Assembly (NCBI GenBank): GCA_903854335.1
Contig: CAINVY010000005.1
Location: forward strand, 62,001-126,000
Source: an uncultured Candidatus Peregrinibacteria bacterium
GTDB taxonomy: Bacteria > Patescibacteriota > Gracilibacteria > Peribacterales > Peribacteraceae
DNA length: 64,000 bases
Direction: 5' to 3'
Positions 60,846 through 64,000 of the stretch are shown here, one piece after another. Made by a program: the position numbers and the translations under genes. How positions within the stretch are numbered: position 1 is the stretch's first letter; the number at the start of each line of letters is the position of its first letter. The notes under the pieces were generated by a model, which saw nothing but the letters and a program-made list of their open reading frames with translations, ran no database searches and had not been told where the DNA came from.

Positions 60846-62057
60846 TTATTCGTGACGAAGAAGATGACCCATTTTTTCTTTTTTTGCTTTGAGATACTTT
60901 CGCTGTCGATCCGATGACGAAGAAATCTCAATCGGAATTTGCTCCACCATTTCCAATCCATATCCCTGCAGTCCCGCGATCTTCCGCGGGTTGTTCGTGA
61001 GGAGACGAATTTTTCCAACGCCCACATCTCTCAGAATTTGTGCTCCAATTCCATATTCGCGCAAGTCCGTCGGAAAGCCCAATCTCTCGTTGGCCTCCAC
61101 CGTGTCGAGTCCTTCCCCCTGCTGCAACGCGTACGCGCGAATCTTATTCGTGAGACCGATGCCCCGACCTTCCTGTCGCATGTACAACACGACTCCCGCT
61201 CCTTCCTCTTCTATGCGCTTCATCGCGAGATTTAATTGCTGACCGCAATCGCAGTGCTTCGAATGGAAGACATCTCCCGTGAGACATTCCGAATGCACGC
61301 GAACGAGCGTGGGTAATGACGCGTCGATCTTCCCCTTTACGAGAGCAACATGCTCCCGACCTGATACATCATCTTCATACACAATAATTTTCCACATACC
61401 CATTTCCGTTTCGAGATCACTCTCCGCATCGCGGTGGATGAGATGTTCGTTATTCCGACGCCACGCGATGAGATCGGAAATTTTCACGATGGGAATGTCG
61501 TGTTCACGGGAAAATATTTCGAGATCAGCAAGACGCTGCACCGCTCCATCATCACGCATGAGCTCGCTAATGATCGCCCCCTCGCGTAGTCCCGCGAGAC
61601 GACAGAGATCGACGGAGGCTTCGGTATGTCCGGCACGCACGAGCACGCCGCCCTGCTTCGCCCGCAACGGAAAGATGTGTCCCGGACGACGCAAGCTTGC
61701 CGGCCCCGCCGCGGGATCGATGGCCGCGAGTACCGTTTGTGTGCGGTCCGCAGCGGAGATGCCCGTCGTCACGCCCTCCGCTGCCTCGACGCTCACCGTG
61801 AACGCCGTATTGAAGTGCGACGTATTGTGCGACACCATGAACGGAAGATCGAGCGTGTCGGCGAGAGCATCCGCCAACGCCAGACACACGACTCCGCCCG
61901 TATGCCGAATCATGAACGCCATTTTTTCTTCGGTCACATGCTCCGCTGCCAAAACGAGGTCGCCCTCGTTCTCACGGTCCGCATCGTCGACGACGATGAG
62001 AAATCCGCCCTGCTTCAATCGATCAAGTGCCTGGGGAATGGTTGAGAACGTTTCCAC
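60846..62057 (-). CDS. ribBA: bifunctional 3,4-dihydroxy-2-butanone 4-phosphate synthase / GTP cyclohydrolase II
   Basis: 403 residues from GTG 62057; TATAAT (complement 62067-62072) ends 9 nt upstream. N-terminal RibB domain with [16 protein letters not shown] and [11 protein letters not shown]-terminal RibA domain with zinc Cys in [14 protein letters not shown], then [19 protein letters not shown] and the [11 protein letters not shown] motif. It supplies both riboflavin precursors, ribulose-5-P-derived and GTP-derived. On the same strand as ribH with the SLH gene between. Confidence 0.96.
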   Translation of the reverse strand: METFSTIPQALDRLKQGGFLIVVDDADRENEGDLVLAAEHVTEEKMAFMIRHTGGVVCLALADALADTLDLPFMVSHNTSHFNTAFTVSVEAAEGVTTGISAADRTQTVLAAIDPAAGPASLRRPGHIFPLRAKQGGVLVRAGHTEASVDLCRLAGLREGAIISELMRDDGAVQRLADLEIFSREHDIPIVKISDLIAWRRNNEHLIHRDAESDLETEMGMWKIIVYEDDVSGREHVALVKGKIDASLPTLVRVHSECLTGDVFHSKHCDCGQQLNLAMKRIEEEGAGVVLYMRQEGRGIGLTNKIRAYALQQGEGLDTVEANERLGFPTDLREYGIGAQILRDVGVGKIRLLTNNPRKIAGLQGYGLEMVEQIPIEISSSSDRQRKYLKAKKEKMGHLLRHE

Positions 62058-62121
62058 GGAACATGGATTATATCCATTTCCATGGCGAAACGAAAGAGTC
62101 TGCGCCTGAAAATTCCCTGAT

Positions 62122-63510
62122 TCAGTGCAAAGAAATGGAATACGTTTCCCGCTCCGCCCTCGGTGCCGCATGTCCGATGCCGACGTAGTACGTCCCGACC
62201 GGATACACGAATGCCGCATTACACGTCGGTCCCGAGAAGCTCGGGAGACTGACATCGGAAGAAGGCAGGATTCTGCACGTCGGATTCTGGGCACTCACGA
62301 GACTCACGGTCATTTGCTTCGGCGTTGTGACCGTGAAGACGTACCAGTCGCTCAGATCGTTCGGGGCGAGCACGCCAACTGATGTCTTCCCCAGAGAGAG
62401 AGAAAGCGCCTGCGAGAATCCGTCGTTGCCATCCCCCTTTCCCACTTGAGCGGTGACCGTGTAATTGACATCGGGATTACTCGGCTGAAGTTGCAATTGA
62501 TAGTCCCCGGCGCTCATGGCGACGCGGAGGTAGCACGAAGCGTTCTCCTGAAATCCGAGATAGTATTCCGTCGAAATGCCGTTGGCATCGAGATGGTAAA
62601 GAATGCAACGAACCGTTCCGGACTGTCCGGCCGTGAGCGAAGCGGTGATATCGGCGACCGCAGGGGCAGAGAGATGAAAACGATACGATGCCGTATCGGT
62701 GCCGAGGAAGTGACGATTATCCGTGAAAGGAAAGTTGAGTTGCATGACGTACGCCGACGACGAGCTCGATGCGACAGAAGATGCACTGGAACTGCTTGCG
62801 GGAGGGACAACAACTGATCCGCTGGAAGATGATGAGGAAGAACTACTGGAAGAAACATCCACACTGGAAGACGAACTCGACAAGGAAGATCCTTGGAGCG
62901 CATTCCAGATATACGCCGCCGCTTCTCCGCGAGAAAGAGGCTCGGACGGCGAGAATAGCGCCCCGGTCTGGCCCACAACCGGCAGAATATGATTCTGATA
63001 GCCAGCGAGAACGTAGCGCGCGAACCACTGTGTGGAAGAGACATCGTTCAATCCGAGTGCGATCACGCCCGCGTTCCAGTCGTCGGGAACGGGAAGGTGA
63101 AGAACATTGAGCGTCATCTTCAGCGCTTCCGCACGCGTCACGGGATGCGCGGGGCGAAAGGAATTGTCCGTGATGTATCCCTGCACGTAGCCATGCATCA
63201 CTGCATCGCACACAAAGGACTCATACCAACTCCCGCTCCCGATATCGGGGAAGCACCCTTTCTGATTCGCATCGGGGGTCTTATTCGCCGCCTTGTAGAG
63301 CATCTTGAGCATCGCCGCACGATTCACCGGATCGAGCGGTCGAAACGTTCCATCCGGATTCCCCGAAACGACCCCCAGTGACGCGAGTCCCTCAATCTCT
63401 TTTTTGTAGAGCGTCGCGTTCGAGACATCGGAGAACGCCGATGCCGCTTGTGCGGTCATCAAGCCGAGAAGCAGGAACGCGGGAACGAGCGCAAAGAGCC
63501 GGGGACGCAT
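62122..63510 (-). CDS. S-layer-homology (SLH) domain surface protein
   Basis: 462 residues from ATG 63510: signal peptide ([25 protein letters not shown]), then three SLH repeats ([31 protein letters not shown] pattern; next near residues 88 and 150). A Ser-rich linker of about 50 residues follows (SSSSS runs, 62760-62890) and then a C-terminal beta-sandwich resembling pre-peptidase C-terminal domains. SLH domains bind pyruvylated wall polymers in other bacteria. It interrupts the ribH-ribBA pair. Confidence 0.88.
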   Translation of the reverse strand: MRPRLFALVPAFLLLGLMTAQAASAFSDVSNATLYKKEIEGLASLGVVSGNPDGTFRPLDPVNRAAMLKMLYKAANKTPDANQKGCFPDIGSGSWYESFVCDAVMHGYVQGYITDNSFRPAHPVTRAEALKMTLNVLHLPVPDDWNAGVIALGLNDVSSTQWFARYVLAGYQNHILPVVGQTGALFSPSEPLSRGEAAAYIWNALQGSSLSSSSSSVDVSSSSSSSSSSSGSVVVPPASSSSASSVASSSSSAYVMQLNFPFTDNRHFLGTDTASYRFHLSAPAVADITASLTAGQSGTVRCILYHLDANGISTEYYLGFQENASCYLRVAMSAGDYQLQLQPSNPDVNYTVTAQVGKGDGNDGFSQALSLSLGKTSVGVLAPNDLSDWYVFTVTTPKQMTVSLVSAQNPTCRILPSSDVSLPSFSGPTCNAAFVYPVGTYYVGIGHAAPRAERETYSISLH

Positions 63511-63533
63511 GGAGGCGGGGAGAAAGTACCGCG

Positions 63534-63562
63534 AGTTTATATTGAACACGAAGTTTGTTCAA
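63534..63562 (-). promoter_or_regulatory. promoter of the SLH gene
   Basis: Minus strand TTGAAC (63562-63557), 17-nt spacer, TAAACT (63539-63534). TTGAAC...GTTCAA also forms an inverted repeat over the -35 and spacer. Confidence 0.6.
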
Positions 63563-63649
63563 TAATGCGTTGCAAACACCACTTGCAGAACGGAAATTTT
63601 GGTCTTCTCAAATACTCATCCGAAAATACCGATTCCCTGGGTCTTTGCG

Positions 63650-64000
63650 CTATGAACCTATACGCCTCAAGAGAGCTAAAGATTGGAGAACCGACTGCGC
63701 GGCCTGCGCTCCTTGATCGAGGCGTTCGCGCGCTTGCTCCATGGTATCGACGGCGAGGATCTCGAAGGCAAAAGGAATGTGATGCTCCGTTTGCACCCGC
63801 ATAATCCCCTCCGCCGCTTGATCGGCGATGAGTGCTGCGTGGCGCGTCTCGCCCTGCACGATGATGCCGATGCCGATGAGCGCGTCGACACTCTTACGTG
63901 CGGCAAGCGCCGCTCCGATGAGCGGAATTTCGAAGGATCCGAAGACCGGATATTTCTGAATATGATCGGGCGGAATGCCGGCGGAAAGCAGCATTTCCTC
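63650..64000 (-). CDS. ribH: 6,7-dimethyl-8-ribityllumazine synthase (5' end outside window)
   Basis: About 117 C-terminal residues are visible. FGSFEIPLIGAALAA and DALIGIGIIVQGETRHAALIADQAAEGIM match the lumazine synthase core, including the GxT/H active-site region. It joins the two ribBA-derived precursors to form lumazine. The frame continues past the right edge, so the true start is unseen. Confidence 0.9.
   Translation of the reverse strand, partial: EEMLLSAGIPPDHIQKYPVFGSFEIPLIGAALAARKSVDALIGIGIIVQGETRHAALIADQAAEGIMRVQTEHHIPFAFEILAVDTMEQARERLDQGAQAAQSVLQSLALLRRIGS

Noticed and set aside
62760-62890. Ser-codon repeat as a mobile or CRISPR-like repeat
   Set aside because: Simple in-frame Ser run forming the linker after the SLH domains.

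Overview
The window reads as chromosome from a Candidate Phyla Radiation (Patescibacteria) bacterium, most plausibly Peregrinibacteria/Peribacteria. That placement is inference, from the mix of CPR-style genes (VirB2-like multi-membrane pilin proteins, lamin-tail secreted protein, very Cys-rich 'zinc-ribbon' protein, SLH protein, many orphan genes) with pathways most CPR lack: purine (purN, purE, purM), pyrimidine (carA, pyrE), folate (folP), riboflavin (ribAB, ribH) and isoleucine (ilvA). TGA is used as a stop (for example ilvA), so this is not the UGA=Gly code of Gracilibacteria/SR1. No phage, transposase, integrase or CRISPR array is visible.

Layout. 1-3800: rpoC on the minus strand, running off the left edge, with its own promoter and no rpoB beside it. 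3940-4406: a large intergenic repeat (family R). 4.4-10.9 kb: small secreted and zinc-ribbon proteins, a CofE-like ligase, purN, carA flanked by two copies of a second repeat family, an orphan DNA methyltransferase. 11.0-18.4 kb: four large minus-strand genes of unknown function. 18.5-21.0 kb: lamin-tail/PKD surface protein. 21.3-30.2 kb: housekeeping (rny, mutY-like, PHP, tuf, rpsJ, rnc, nusB, Bax-inhibitor-1 family). 30.4-35.4 kb: membrane proteins including an overlapping pair of pilin-like proteins, folP, phosphomannomutase. 35.35-35.72 kb: an apparent structured minus-strand RNA with promoter and terminator. 35.8-49 kb: gmk, Cys-rich protein, two tRNAs, purE, a UDG without a complete Fe-S site, pheS, pyrE, ilvA with a leader-peptide attenuator, rsmG, rlmE, ftsE, purM. 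49-51.7 kb: marR-emrA-emrB efflux operon. 54.2-56.1 kb: a 1.7 kb AT-richer unit between 101-bp direct repeats, abutting tRNA-Gln. 56.6-57.2 kb: two more R repeats and tRNA-Arg. 57.3-60.6 kb: two tandem paralogues with carbonic-anhydrase-like metal motifs. 60.6-64 kb: Lys-rich mini-gene, ribAB, SLH protein, partial ribH.

Two regulatory themes stand out. First, at least 15 genes on both strands have a TAnnnT -10 hexamer ending exactly 6 nt before the start codon, which predicts leaderless mRNAs, and this was used here to choose starts. Second, intergenic spaces are rich in palindromes and repeat families with compensatory changes, some fused to tRNA CCA ends. The strongest candidates for undescribed biology are the R repeat family, the leaderless promoter arrangement, the ilvA attenuator, the unassigned 370-nt RNA, the carbonic-anhydrase-like pair and the four-gene orphan cluster.
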